NCBI RefSeq assembly: GCF_034432235.1
Contig: NZ_DAOUCJ010000088.1
Location: 1 to 7,541 of the forward strand
Direction of reading: 5' to 3'
DNA: 7,541 bases
Source: Thermoflexus sp.
GTDB taxonomy: Bacteria; Chloroflexota; Anaerolineae; Thermoflexales; Thermoflexaceae
Part shown: positions 1 through 6,557 of the stretch, piece after piece
Numbering within the stretch: position 1 is the stretch's first letter
Layout of the letters: each line of letters opens with the position of its first letter
The notes under the pieces: generated by a model
What the model was told of the DNA's origin: nothing
What the model saw: the letters and a program-made list of their open reading frames with translations, nothing else
The model's database searches: none
Position numbers and translations under genes: made by a program

Positions 1-1062
1 CAGGGAGAAATCGTGTGGCAGGCCGCTCTCCGGGGAACGGATTCGGATATCATCCTGGATGTTCTGGTCCCGGTGACCAACGACCAGGGGGTCCGCCTGG
101 GGTATGTGCGGCTGCTGCACCGTTTGCCCGACGTCACGGAAGGATTCCAGCGGGTTCGTCGTCTGGTGCTGGGGACGCTGGGGGTCGGATTGCTCTTGAG
201 CGCGCTGTTCGGCTGGATTCTGGCTCAGTCCTTAAGCCGCCCGCTCCAGCAAGTCGCCCGGGCCATCGCCGAGGCCCCGCTGGAAGGGCCCGCGGTGACC
301 TTGCCGGAAAGCGGACCCCAGGAAGTGCGTCAGCTGATCCGGGTTTTCAACCGGCTTCAACGACGGCGGGTCGAGCTGGAGGAGGCGCGCCGCTTGCTGC
401 TGCGAAGCGTTGTTCATGAATTCGGCCGGCTGATCGGCGCGCTCCGGGCAGCCTTCCATGCCCTTCAGGGAGGGGCGATGGAAAACCCGACTCTCCGTCG
501 GGAGCTGCTGCAGGGGATGTCGCAGGCGACCACTGAGCTGACCCGCTTGCTGGAGGACCTCACGCAGCTCTATCGCCATGCCGCTGGCCCCCTCTCTCTG
601 CAGCGGCGTCTCCTCACGCTGACGCCATGGCTTCGAGAACGCGCGGCCCTCTGGGCTGAAATGGCCCGTGAGAGAGCCCTGCACTGGAAGGAGGAGATCC
701 CCCCGGATCTTCCCGCGATCCAAGCGGATCCCGAGCGACTGGCCCAGGCGCTGGAGAATCTGGTGGATAATGCCATCAAGTTCACGCCGGCAGGGGGATC
801 GGTCACCCTCCGCGCGGAGGTCCGGGATCGGGAGGTCTGGATTTGTGTTCAGGACACCGGCCCAGGGATCCCCATGGAGGACCTGCCGCGCCTCTTCGAG
901 CCATTCTACCGGGGCCGTCAGGAAGGTCGCCCGGGCCTGGGGCTGGGATTGTTCCTCGCCCGGACCATCGTGGAGGCCCACGGCGGGCGCCTGGATGTGG
1001 AGAGCCGGGCTGGGGAGGGAAGCTGTTTTATGCTGATCCTGCCGCTGACGATAGGAGGTTAA
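1..1062 (+). CDS. HAMP-domain sensor histidine kinase, 5' end outside window
   Basis: This is the C-terminal part of a membrane sensor kinase that would autophosphorylate on His and pass the phosphate to a response regulator not seen here. The frame is open from base 1, so the GTG at 13 is probably internal; residues are counted from it. The order is: end of an extracytoplasmic sensor region (1-48), one membrane segment (about 51-72), HAMP (about 73-125), dimerisation/phosphoacceptor helix with H135-E136, then the ATPase domain. The ATPase domain shows the N-box LENLVDNAIKF (N253), G1 box DTGPGIP (D281), F-box LFEPFYRG and G2 box GLGLGLFLA (308-316). The phosphoacceptor site reads VVHEFGRLIGAL and lacks the usual HELRTPL proline. 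The ATP-binding boxes are all intact, so kinase activity is likely. The TAA stop is one base before the DUF421 start, so the two are co-transcribed. The family call is secure; the stimulus is unknown. Confidence 0.93.
   Translation, partial: QGEIVWQAALRGTDSDIILDVLVPVTNDQGVRLGYVRLLHRLPDVTEGFQRVRRLVLGTLGVGLLLSALFGWILAQSLSRPLQQVARAIAEAPLEGPAVTLPESGPQEVRQLIRVFNRLQRRRVELEEARRLLLRSVVHEFGRLIGALRAAFHALQGGAMENPTLRRELLQGMSQATTELTRLLEDLTQLYRHAAGPLSLQRRLLTLTPWLRERAALWAEMARERALHWKEEIPPDLPAIQADPERLAQALENLVDNAIKFTPAGGSVTLRAEVRDREVWICVQDTGPGIPMEDLPRLFEPFYRGRQEGRPGLGLGLFLARTIVEAHGGRLDVESRAGEGSCFMLILPLTIGG
1053..1058 (+). promoter_or_regulatory. Ribosome binding site of the DUF421 gene
   Basis: A perfect AGGAGG lies 5 nt before the ATG at 1064. 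It sits inside the last codons of the kinase gene (Ile-Gly-Gly-stop), so ribosomes finishing the kinase can re-initiate directly. This fixes the DUF421 start. Confidence 0.85.
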
Positions 1063-1063
1063 G

Positions 1064-1579
1064 ATGCTGAACCCGATGGTGCCGGCATGGGAGATCGCAA
1101 TCCGTGCCATGGTCGTTTATCTGGTCATCCTGATCGGCCTGCGCCTGAGCGGAAAGCGGGAGATCGGCCAGATGACGTTCTTCGACTTGGTGCTGTTGTT
1201 GTTGCTGGCCAATGCGGTTCAGAACGCTATGGTCGGGCCCGATACCTCCCTGACCGGGGGGCTCTTGGCGGCGGGGGTCCTGCTGACCCTGAACGCCGCC
1301 GTGGCGTATGGGCGCCTCCGATGGCGGCCGCTGCGGATCCTGCTGGAGGGGACACCTACTTTGCTGGTGCTGCACGGCCAGGTGCTGGAGCATAACCTCC
1401 GGCGAGAAGGGTTGGATGTGGAGCTCCTGAAGACGGCCCTGCGGGAGCATGGAGTAACCGATATCCGGGATGTGGAGATGGCGGTTCTGGAGGTTGATGG
1501 CTCGATCAGTGTGATCCCCACCGGTGGAACCACGCATCGGATCCGGCATCCGGCGCGGTTCCTCCGCCGCTCGGGATAG
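1064..1579 (+). CDS. DUF421 (YetF-like) membrane protein
   Basis: The product is a 171-residue integral membrane protein of the DUF421/YetF family, whose biochemical role is not established. Three hydrophobic segments are visible (about 9-28, 38-57 and 63-82). The family signature between the first two reads GKREIGQMTFFDLV (30-43). A cytosolic C-terminal domain follows (about 88-160) with the characteristic run of LLEGTPTLLV, LKTALREHGVTDI and VLEVDGSISVIP. It is shorter than Bacillus YetF (about 230 residues) but matches the compact members of the family and looks complete. The start at 1064 is supported by an AGGAGG at 5 nt spacing. It lies one base after the stop of the histidine kinase, which implies coupled expression and possibly a shared membrane function; that link is inference. 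No clear terminator follows; the downstream region holds a gene remnant. Confidence 0.88.
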   Translation: MLNPMVPAWEIAIRAMVVYLVILIGLRLSGKREIGQMTFFDLVLLLLLANAVQNAMVGPDTSLTGGLLAAGVLLTLNAAVAYGRLRWRPLRILLEGTPTLLVLHGQVLEHNLRREGLDVELLKTALREHGVTDIRDVEMAVLEVDGSISVIPTGGTTHRIRHPARFLRRSG

Positions 1580-1586
1580 CCTTCGA

Positions 1587-1797
1587 AACGCTTTGTCCCC
1601 TTTCCTCAGCGCCTTCCTGAAGATCGAGCGCCTGGAGCTGATCAGGGAATTTTTCGGAGGGGGCCCCTATCGTTATTCCGGCGGAAGTTACAGAGGAGAT
1701 CGCCAGAGCCGGGCTTCTGGCTGAGATGATCGAGGCGAGAGCGATACAGGTGGAAATGCCCCTCTCCGGTGAAGCGCGGGAATTTTTGGAAAGCTAG
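1587..1797 (+). pseudogene. Remnant of a PIN-like (DUF3368-type) toxin gene, frameshifted
   Basis: Two adjacent reading frames join into one recognisable N-terminal half of a PIN-like protein. The first (1587-1662) reads NALSPFLSAFLKIERLELI then REFFGG, resembling the 'SNSSPLIALAKIGRLDLLRELFG' start of DUF3368 proteins. The second (from about 1663 to the TAG at 1795) reads APIVIPAEVTEEIARAG and continues to GEAREFLES, resembling the 'vliPeaVyeEi' segment. The frames differ by one base at a G5C4 tract (1659-1667); removing one G would restore a continuous FFGGAPIVIP. There is no in-frame ATG near the expected start, and the product stops about 65-70 residues in, against roughly 150 or more for the family, so the C-terminal catalytic acidic residues are missing. 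No antitoxin partner is visible. The call rests on pattern recognition only; it could be chance similarity, and the one-base shift alone could be a sequencing error. Confidence 0.45.
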
Positions 1798-1853
1798 GCA
1801 TCGGACCAGAAGCTTTCAGCTCTCCTTCTCTCTCCGGCACAGGTAATTGCAGC

Positions 1854-1884
1854 GGGGGCTGCCCCTCCTCAGGTTCCAGCCCCC
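1854..1884 (-). terminator. Possible 3' hairpin at the end of the iron-sulfur gene
   Basis: An 8-bp inverted repeat, GGGGGCTG (1854-1861) and CAGCCCCC (1877-1884), with a 15-nt loop, straddles the stop codon of the iron-sulfur gene. It could form an mRNA 3' hairpin at the end of the - strand operon, in the convergent spacer. No T-tract follows on the - strand, and shorter stems (GCAGC/GCTGC at 1849-1862) compete with it, so a Rho-independent terminator is not well supported. Confidence 0.25.
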
Positions 1885-3227
1885 GATGGGGAATCTCCCC
1901 CGGCTTCATCCAGTAGCTCCACTACATGCTGGACAGGGATCGGGATCCCGGCCCGCCGCAGGCCCATGGCGAGCTGCAGCATGCACCCGGCGTTGGCAGT
2001 CACCACCCGATCGGGCGCAATCCGGCGGATCTGAGCTACTTTCTCCTCGAGCAGAGCGTTGGCGATCTCCGGATGGGTGATGTTGTAGATCCCCGCGCTG
2101 CCGCAGCAGAGATCCCCATCGGGCAGTTCAATCACCGTCAGGCCAAGCGCCCGGAGCAGCCGTCGGGGTTGCGCGCGAACCCCCTGGCCGTGGGCCAGAT
2201 GACATGGATCCTGGTAGACCACCCGCCCGGATAGGCGTCGGGGGAGAGGGCGCAGGCCTGCCGCGTCCAGGAACTCGGTGACGTCCCGCACCTTCGCGCT
2301 GAAGGCGCGGGCGGCTTCCGCCCACCGGGGATCATCGCCCAGGAGTTCGCCATACTCTTTCATCGCCACCCCACAGCCGGCGGCGTTGACCAGGATGGCA
2401 TCCACTTCCTCTCGCAGAAAGGCCGTGAGATTCCGGCGGGCCAGGGCCTGGGCCCGACGTCGCTCCCCGGCGTGGACGTGGAGGGCACCGCAGCAGACCT
2501 GGCCACGGGGGATCACCACCTCGAACCCCTGGCGGGTGAGGACCCGGATGGTGGCCTCCTGGATGGGGGCCAGCAGGGTGCGCATGACGCATCCGGCCAG
2601 CAGGGCGACGCGTCCCCGTCGCTCCCCGATCGCCGGGAACACCCGGCCGGTGACCATCCCGCGCGCCGGGATCCGATCCGGCAGCATGTTCTCCATCGTC
2701 TGGAGCGCGCGGGGCATGCGGTGCAGCCAGCCGGCTTTTCGGATCATCCGCTGGATCCCGGCGGCCTGATACAGCCAGAGCCCGCGGGCGAGGAGGGTCA
2801 GGAAGGACGGGTGGGAGAGGATCAGGCCGAAGACCAGGGCTCGCAGCAATCGCTCCCCGGGGGAGATGGGCAGGGCCTGCCGGATCTGCCAGCGGGCAGC
2901 TTCCACCAGGCGGCCGAATTGCACCGTGGCCGGGCAGGCCGTCTGACATGCCCGACAGGCGAGGCAGACCTCCATATGTTCCCGGAAATCAGGGTTCAGC
3001 TCCAGGCGCCCCTCCGCCACTGCCCGCATCAGATAGATCCGCCCGCGGGGGGAATCCGGCTCCCAGCCCAGCACGCGGAAGGTGGGGCACTGGTTCAGGC
3101 AGAGCCCGCAGTGGGTGCAACGCAGGATCTCCCCGTAATCCGGCGGATGATCCGGCGTAAACCCCTGCACAAGGGGGATCGCATGGACCGGCGCCGATTC
3201 CGCCGCCGAAACGGTCGAGGCCATCAT
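1869..3227 (-). CDS. glcF: GlcF/GlpC-like (Fe-S)-binding subunit with two CCG domains
   Basis: The product (452 residues) is an electron-transfer subunit of the glycolate oxidase GlcF / anaerobic G3P dehydrogenase GlpC / heterodisulfide reductase HdrD superfamily. Two [4Fe-4S] motifs are intact: C37-x2-C40-x2-C43-x3-C47P and C88-x2-C91-x2-C94-x3-C98P. Two cysteine-rich CCG domains follow, with C213, C245-C246 and C285, then C342, C374-C375 and C415. Length and order fit GlcF. No strong transmembrane helix is seen, though 128-156 is hydrophobic. GAGGAG lies 5 nt before tandem ATG codons (3227 or 3224). It is last in a - strand operon, 43 nt after the G3P dehydrogenase and two genes after an FAD-linked oxidase. 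It probably receives electrons from one or both and passes them to a membrane acceptor. The symbol is family-level; the true substrate partner is not proven. Confidence 0.88.
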   Translation of the reverse strand: MMASTVSAAESAPVHAIPLVQGFTPDHPPDYGEILRCTHCGLCLNQCPTFRVLGWEPDSPRGRIYLMRAVAEGRLELNPDFREHMEVCLACRACQTACPATVQFGRLVEAARWQIRQALPISPGERLLRALVFGLILSHPSFLTLLARGLWLYQAAGIQRMIRKAGWLHRMPRALQTMENMLPDRIPARGMVTGRVFPAIGERRGRVALLAGCVMRTLLAPIQEATIRVLTRQGFEVVIPRGQVCCGALHVHAGERRRAQALARRNLTAFLREEVDAILVNAAGCGVAMKEYGELLGDDPRWAEAARAFSAKVRDVTEFLDAAGLRPLPRRLSGRVVYQDPCHLAHGQGVRAQPRRLLRALGLTVIELPDGDLCCGSAGIYNITHPEIANALLEEKVAQIRRIAPDRVVTANAGCMLQLAMGLRRAGIPIPVQHVVELLDEAGGDSPSGAGT

Positions 3228-3232
3228 CTGCG

Positions 3233-3238
3233 CTCCTC
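3233..3238 (-). promoter_or_regulatory. Ribosome binding site of the iron-sulfur subunit gene
   Basis: On the - strand GAGGAG lies 5 nt before the first of two adjacent in-frame ATG codons. The second ATG would have 8 nt spacing, so either can be used and the products differ by one Met. Confidence 0.7.
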
Positions 3239-3270
3239 AGGAAAATGGAATAACTCAGGGCTGGGATGGA

Positions 3271-4839
3271 TCACGTGGGCGGCTGGTAAGCGTTCCTCCA
3301 GATCTGCCGGTAGCGCTCGACTTCCTGGGCCCACTGTTTCTCATCCCAGCCCAGCATCGCCCGGAGCCGGGAGCCATGGCGTTCCAGGAAGGGAAGCGCC
3401 CCCTCCGGCAGCTGGAAGCCCAGGCGGGTCCGCCGCAACAGCAGGTCATCCAGATGGACCACCGCCTCATGGGCAATGATCCATCGTATCTCAACCCATC
3501 GCAAATCGGTCCGGGGGATGCGCTCCTGCTCTTCGGACGGAGCCTGGAGGAACGCCGGGAGCAGTTCGGGATCGTAACGGCTGCTGAGGCGGAGACAGAG
3601 GGCCGGATCGAACTGCTCGGCCAGGGCCTGGGCGGCCTCGCGAACTTCGGGCCCCACCGGTTCCGGGGACCGTGGGGAGGGCGCGGGCAGGCGCCGCCGA
3701 AGGGCCCGGAGCGCATCCCGCGCCATCACCCGGAAGGTGGTGAGCTTCCCTCCGGTAACGGTCAGGATCTCTTCCTCCCACACCGCGTGATCCCGCGGCT
3801 CCCGGGAGGGCGGCTGTCGTCCCGTCCCGATGACCGCCCGCACCCCGGAGAAAGTGGCCGTAACGTCCGAGGCGGAAAGATCCAGGGAGGGGAACGCCCG
3901 CTGCAGGGCGAGCAACAGGTAATCCAGCTCCTCCGGCTGGATCGCCGGCTCGGCCTCCAGATCGTGGTGGTGATCCACATCGGTGGTGCCGACCAGCGTC
4001 ATGCCCTCCCATGGGAGCACGTAGAGCGGCCGGTGATCCCGGGGATGGAGGAGGATCACCCCCTGGGCGAGGGGAAGCCGCCAGCCAGGGATCAGCAGGT
4101 GGCTGCCCCGCAGGAGCCGCAGCCGCGGCGGCCGATGCAGTTTTCCCCGTAGCTGATCCGCCCATGCGCCCGTGGCGTTCACGACCGCTCGGGCCCGCAC
4201 CTCGATCTCCCGGCCGGATATCCGATCCCGGGCCATGATCCCCTCAATGGCTCCGGATCGCGATTGCAGGAAGCCTTCTACCCGGACGTAATTCAGCGCC
4301 ACGGCGCCCCGGCGGACGGCGTTCTGGATCAACCGGAGCACCAGCCGCGCGTCGTCGGTGAGGGCATCCCCGTAGCGATAGCCCCCCTGGAGACCTTCCG
4401 CCCGGAGATGGGGGGCCAGGGTGAGCAGCGCCTCCCGGGAGAGGTAGTGGTGGTTTCGGCGGCCCGCGAACCTGTCGTAAATCCAGAGCCCGATGGCCAG
4501 CGTTGCTCGAGCGAGGGGATCCTCCCGGTAGAGCGGTATCAGGAAATTCAGAGGCTGGATCAGGCCGGGGAAGGCGCGCAGGAGATGTTCGCGCTCCCGC
4601 ACGGAACGCCAGGTGGTGCGGACCTGCCCATGGCGCAGGTAGCGCAGCCCGCCGTGGACCATCTTCCCGGACCGGCTGGAGGTGCCCCAGGCGAAGTCAT
4701 GCTGCTCCAGCAGCACCGCGCGGAATCCCCAGCGCGTTGCCTCCTCCAGCAGCCCGGCCCCCGTGATCCCGCCGCCGATGATGAGGAGATCCCAGGGCTC
4801 GTGGAGTCGAAGCCAGCCTTCTTCGCGGTTCAGGGGCAT
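3271..4839 (-). CDS. glpD: FAD-dependent glycerol-3-phosphate dehydrogenase
   Basis: The enzyme oxidises sn-glycerol-3-phosphate to dihydroxyacetone phosphate using FAD and normally feeds electrons to quinone at the cytoplasmic membrane. It has 522 residues (E. coli GlpD has 501). The N-terminal Rossmann motif IGGGITGAG is at 21-29. The family signature GTSSRSGKMVHGGLRYL is at 52-68, with R66 matching E. coli R54. The substrate-domain segments YGDALTDDARLVL (156-168), SGVRAV (R334, matching R317) and GGKLTTFR (K365, matching K354) are present. The C-terminal DAO_C domain holds RWVEIRWIIAHEAV at 447-460. The GlpA-type C-terminal [2Fe-2S] domain is absent, so GlpD is the better name. The ribosome binding site before the ATG is weak (GGGGA-like). 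The gene lies 30 nt after, and in the same reading frame as, the upstream oxidase. The iron-sulfur neighbour suggests a GlpABC-like electron path, which is inference. Confidence 0.95.
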   Translation of the reverse strand: MPLNREEGWLRLHEPWDLLIIGGGITGAGLLEEATRWGFRAVLLEQHDFAWGTSSRSGKMVHGGLRYLRHGQVRTTWRSVREREHLLRAFPGLIQPLNFLIPLYREDPLARATLAIGLWIYDRFAGRRNHHYLSREALLTLAPHLRAEGLQGGYRYGDALTDDARLVLRLIQNAVRRGAVALNYVRVEGFLQSRSGAIEGIMARDRISGREIEVRARAVVNATGAWADQLRGKLHRPPRLRLLRGSHLLIPGWRLPLAQGVILLHPRDHRPLYVLPWEGMTLVGTTDVDHHHDLEAEPAIQPEELDYLLLALQRAFPSLDLSASDVTATFSGVRAVIGTGRQPPSREPRDHAVWEEEILTVTGGKLTTFRVMARDALRALRRRLPAPSPRSPEPVGPEVREAAQALAEQFDPALCLRLSSRYDPELLPAFLQAPSEEQERIPRTDLRWVEIRWIIAHEAVVHLDDLLLRRTRLGFQLPEGALPFLERHGSRLRAMLGWDEKQWAQEVERYRQIWRNAYQPPT

Positions 4840-4869
4840 CGGCTCATCCCCGAAGGGACTTTCACCGGT

Positions 4870-6498
4870 TCATCCCCGGGCGAGTTCGCGCCCGTTCCCG
4901 GAAAATGAAGACCCCACCAGCTTGCCCGGATTCATCCGCTCGTGGGGGTCCACCGTCTGGAAGACAGCGCGCAGGATGGCTAGGCCGAGCGTTCCCTTCT
5001 CCGCCTCCAGGTAAGGCTGGTGATCCACTCCGACCCCATGCTGATGGCTGCTCGTCCCCTTTAGCCGCAGGATCGCCTCGCTGGCGGCCTGCTTCAGACG
5101 CCGCCAGCGCTCCAGGTTCTCCTCCGGGTCCGGAGCCAGGCGGAACATCAGCGTGGTGTAGACGTTAGCCCCATGCGGGTAGACATGCGAGATGTGGCTG
5201 AACACATACACGCGTTCCCCTATATCCGCCAGACCGCGGCGCAACGCCTCCTCGATGGCGGCGACCATGCGGGGCACCCGCGCCCAGATCACGGCCGTCT
5301 CCAGCGTGTCCACCGCGTAACCGAGCTCCCACAGGGTGTTGCGCAGGTAGGGCGAGCGGAACCGCTGGCGAAGCCATTCCCGGGCGAGAAGACTCCCCAT
5401 GGATCGGCCTCCGTGCCGCGCGGCCATGTGATGAGCCTCCGCCATCGCTGCGTGGACCACCCGGCGCGACCCGGCGGCGGCGACCAGAAGCATGCAGGGG
5501 TTTCCCCCCAATCCCTGCAGGCGCAGCCAGCCTTCCAGCCAACGGACCAGCCGCCTGCGCCCCGTCAGGCGCAGCGTGACCCGGGTCTCCTCCGGCGTGC
5601 TCAGCCGGAGCATCGTGAGCGGCAGCCCGGCCTGGACCATCTCCCGGATCGCGGCCAGGCCTTCCGGGAACCCCGGGAAGAAGAAGGTCTGGAACGCCTC
5701 GGCCTCCGGGAGCGGGCGCACCCGCAGCGTGGCCTCCGTCAGGATCCCCATCCGGCCCTCCGAACCCAGGACCAGATGGCGGAGATCGGGACCAGCTGCG
5801 GAAGGCGGGAAGACGGGAAGAACAAGCGGCCCCTTTGGGGTCTCCACCCGCCCGCCGACGAAGAGATCCTCGATGCGCCCATAGCCCAGGGCGAACTGGC
5901 CGACGGAGCGGGTCATCACCCAGCCCCCCAGGGTCGAGTATTCAAACGATTGCGGGTAGTGCCCCAGCGTGAAGCCCTGGGCGCGCAGCGCAGCCTCCAG
6001 ATCCGGGCCCCGGATGCCTGCCTGGAAGGTGGCCAGAGCGCTCACCGGGTCCAGCCCGAGGAGACGGTTCATGCGCTGGAGATCGATGACGAGGGCGGGA
6101 CGGGGATCGGGGAGCACCCGCACATGCCCGACCACGCTGGTGCCGCCGCCATAAGGCACCACCCGCGCGCCCACCATCTCCGCGTAGGCCAGCAGGGCGC
6201 GCACCTCCTCATTCGTTTCGGGAAAGGCCACCCCGTCCGGCGCATGGATTCGCCCGCTGCGGAGGGCGATCCAGTCTGGAAGGCCCTGGCCGGCCGCGTG
6301 ATGCAGCCGGATCTCCGGATCCGTCCGGATGAGGGGATGAGGGGGGAGGCGGGAAGGCGGGATGCCGGCCAGCGCTTCTTCCAGCGTGCAATCCCGGGGT
6401 GGGGTTCCCGGCCCGAGCTGCTCCTCCAGGAACTGAAGGGCGGAAGAGGGTAGAGGGACGGTCACCGAGTGCTCACCCCATCCGTTCCAGCGGCGCAT
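4870..6498 (-). CDS. FAD-linked oxidase, alkyl-DHAP-synthase (AGPS) type
   Basis: This 542-residue flavoprotein is of the vanillyl-alcohol-oxidase/PCMH fold, with FAD_binding_4 (about 85-265) and FAD-oxidase_C (about 290-530) domains. It resembles AGPS, which makes alkyl-DHAP for ether lipids, more than classical GlcD. FAD-site motifs are PYGGGTSVVGH (115-125), PQSFEYSTLGGW (182-193) and GSEGRMGILTEATLRV (245-260). AGPS-like C-terminal landmarks are R298 in MLRLSTPEET, PYLRNTLWELGYAVDTLETA (383-402), FSHISHVYPHGANVY (433-447, Y447 at the presumed catalytic tyrosine) and DPHERMNPGKL (517-527). The histidine motif reads SHQHGVG (484-490) rather than SHHHGVG, so the middle His is Gln. The ATG at 6498 has GGAG 6 nt upstream, and an in-frame stop at 6520-6522 limits extension; a GTG at 6465 is an alternative. 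Bacterial members of this family are mostly uncharacterised 2-hydroxyacid or glycerolipid oxidases. Ether-lipid synthesis is possible but unproven. Confidence 0.85.
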   Translation of the reverse strand: MRRWNGWGEHSVTVPLPSSALQFLEEQLGPGTPPRDCTLEEALAGIPPSRLPPHPLIRTDPEIRLHHAAGQGLPDWIALRSGRIHAPDGVAFPETNEEVRALLAYAEMVGARVVPYGGGTSVVGHVRVLPDPRPALVIDLQRMNRLLGLDPVSALATFQAGIRGPDLEAALRAQGFTLGHYPQSFEYSTLGGWVMTRSVGQFALGYGRIEDLFVGGRVETPKGPLVLPVFPPSAAGPDLRHLVLGSEGRMGILTEATLRVRPLPEAEAFQTFFFPGFPEGLAAIREMVQAGLPLTMLRLSTPEETRVTLRLTGRRRLVRWLEGWLRLQGLGGNPCMLLVAAAGSRRVVHAAMAEAHHMAARHGGRSMGSLLAREWLRQRFRSPYLRNTLWELGYAVDTLETAVIWARVPRMVAAIEEALRRGLADIGERVYVFSHISHVYPHGANVYTTLMFRLAPDPEENLERWRRLKQAASEAILRLKGTSSHQHGVGVDHQPYLEAEKGTLGLAILRAVFQTVDPHERMNPGKLVGSSFSGNGRELARG

Positions 6499-6529
6499 GG
6501 AAAGCTCCAGCGAAGAAGATCAGGCGCAT
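6473..6529 (-). other. Possible 18-codon leader ORF before the oxidase gene
   Basis: An ATG at 6529 is preceded on the - strand by AAGGAGG, 4 nt away and the best Shine-Dalgarno sequence in this gap. It opens an 18-residue frame, MRLIFFAGAFHAPLERMG, ending at a TGA (6473-6475) inside the oxidase coding region. It overlaps the oxidase start in another frame, so its translation could couple to or compete with initiation at 6498, or favour the in-frame GTG at 6465. It may equally be chance; there is no homology evidence. Confidence 0.2.
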
Positions 6530-6557
6530 CTCTCCTCCTTCCCTATCCAGAGGCCTG

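Noticed and set aside
232..1110. 292-codon - strand frame opposite the histidine kinase
   Set aside because: The + strand product has all histidine kinase boxes; the antisense product has no domain and starts inside the DUF421 gene.
1702..1721. Inverted repeat GCCAGA...TCTGGC as a terminator for the kinase-DUF421 genes
   Set aside because: The stem is 6 bp (7 with a wobble pair), no T-tract follows on either side, and it lies within the PIN-like remnant.
2472..3479. 335-codon open frame on the + strand opposite the iron-sulfur gene
   Set aside because: It is antisense to the GlcF-like gene and crosses its start into the glpD end. The composition is low-complexity and no motif is visible.
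3376..4908. Long + strand frames (3376-4152, 4264-4908) opposite glpD
   Set aside because: They are shadows of a confidently assigned glpD; their translations show no family features.
5173..6453. 426-codon open frame on the + strand opposite the FAD-linked oxidase
   Set aside because: It lies entirely antisense to a gene with clear family motifs. Its product is rich in Pro, Arg, Gly and His with no recognisable domain, as expected for a shadow frame in GC-rich DNA.
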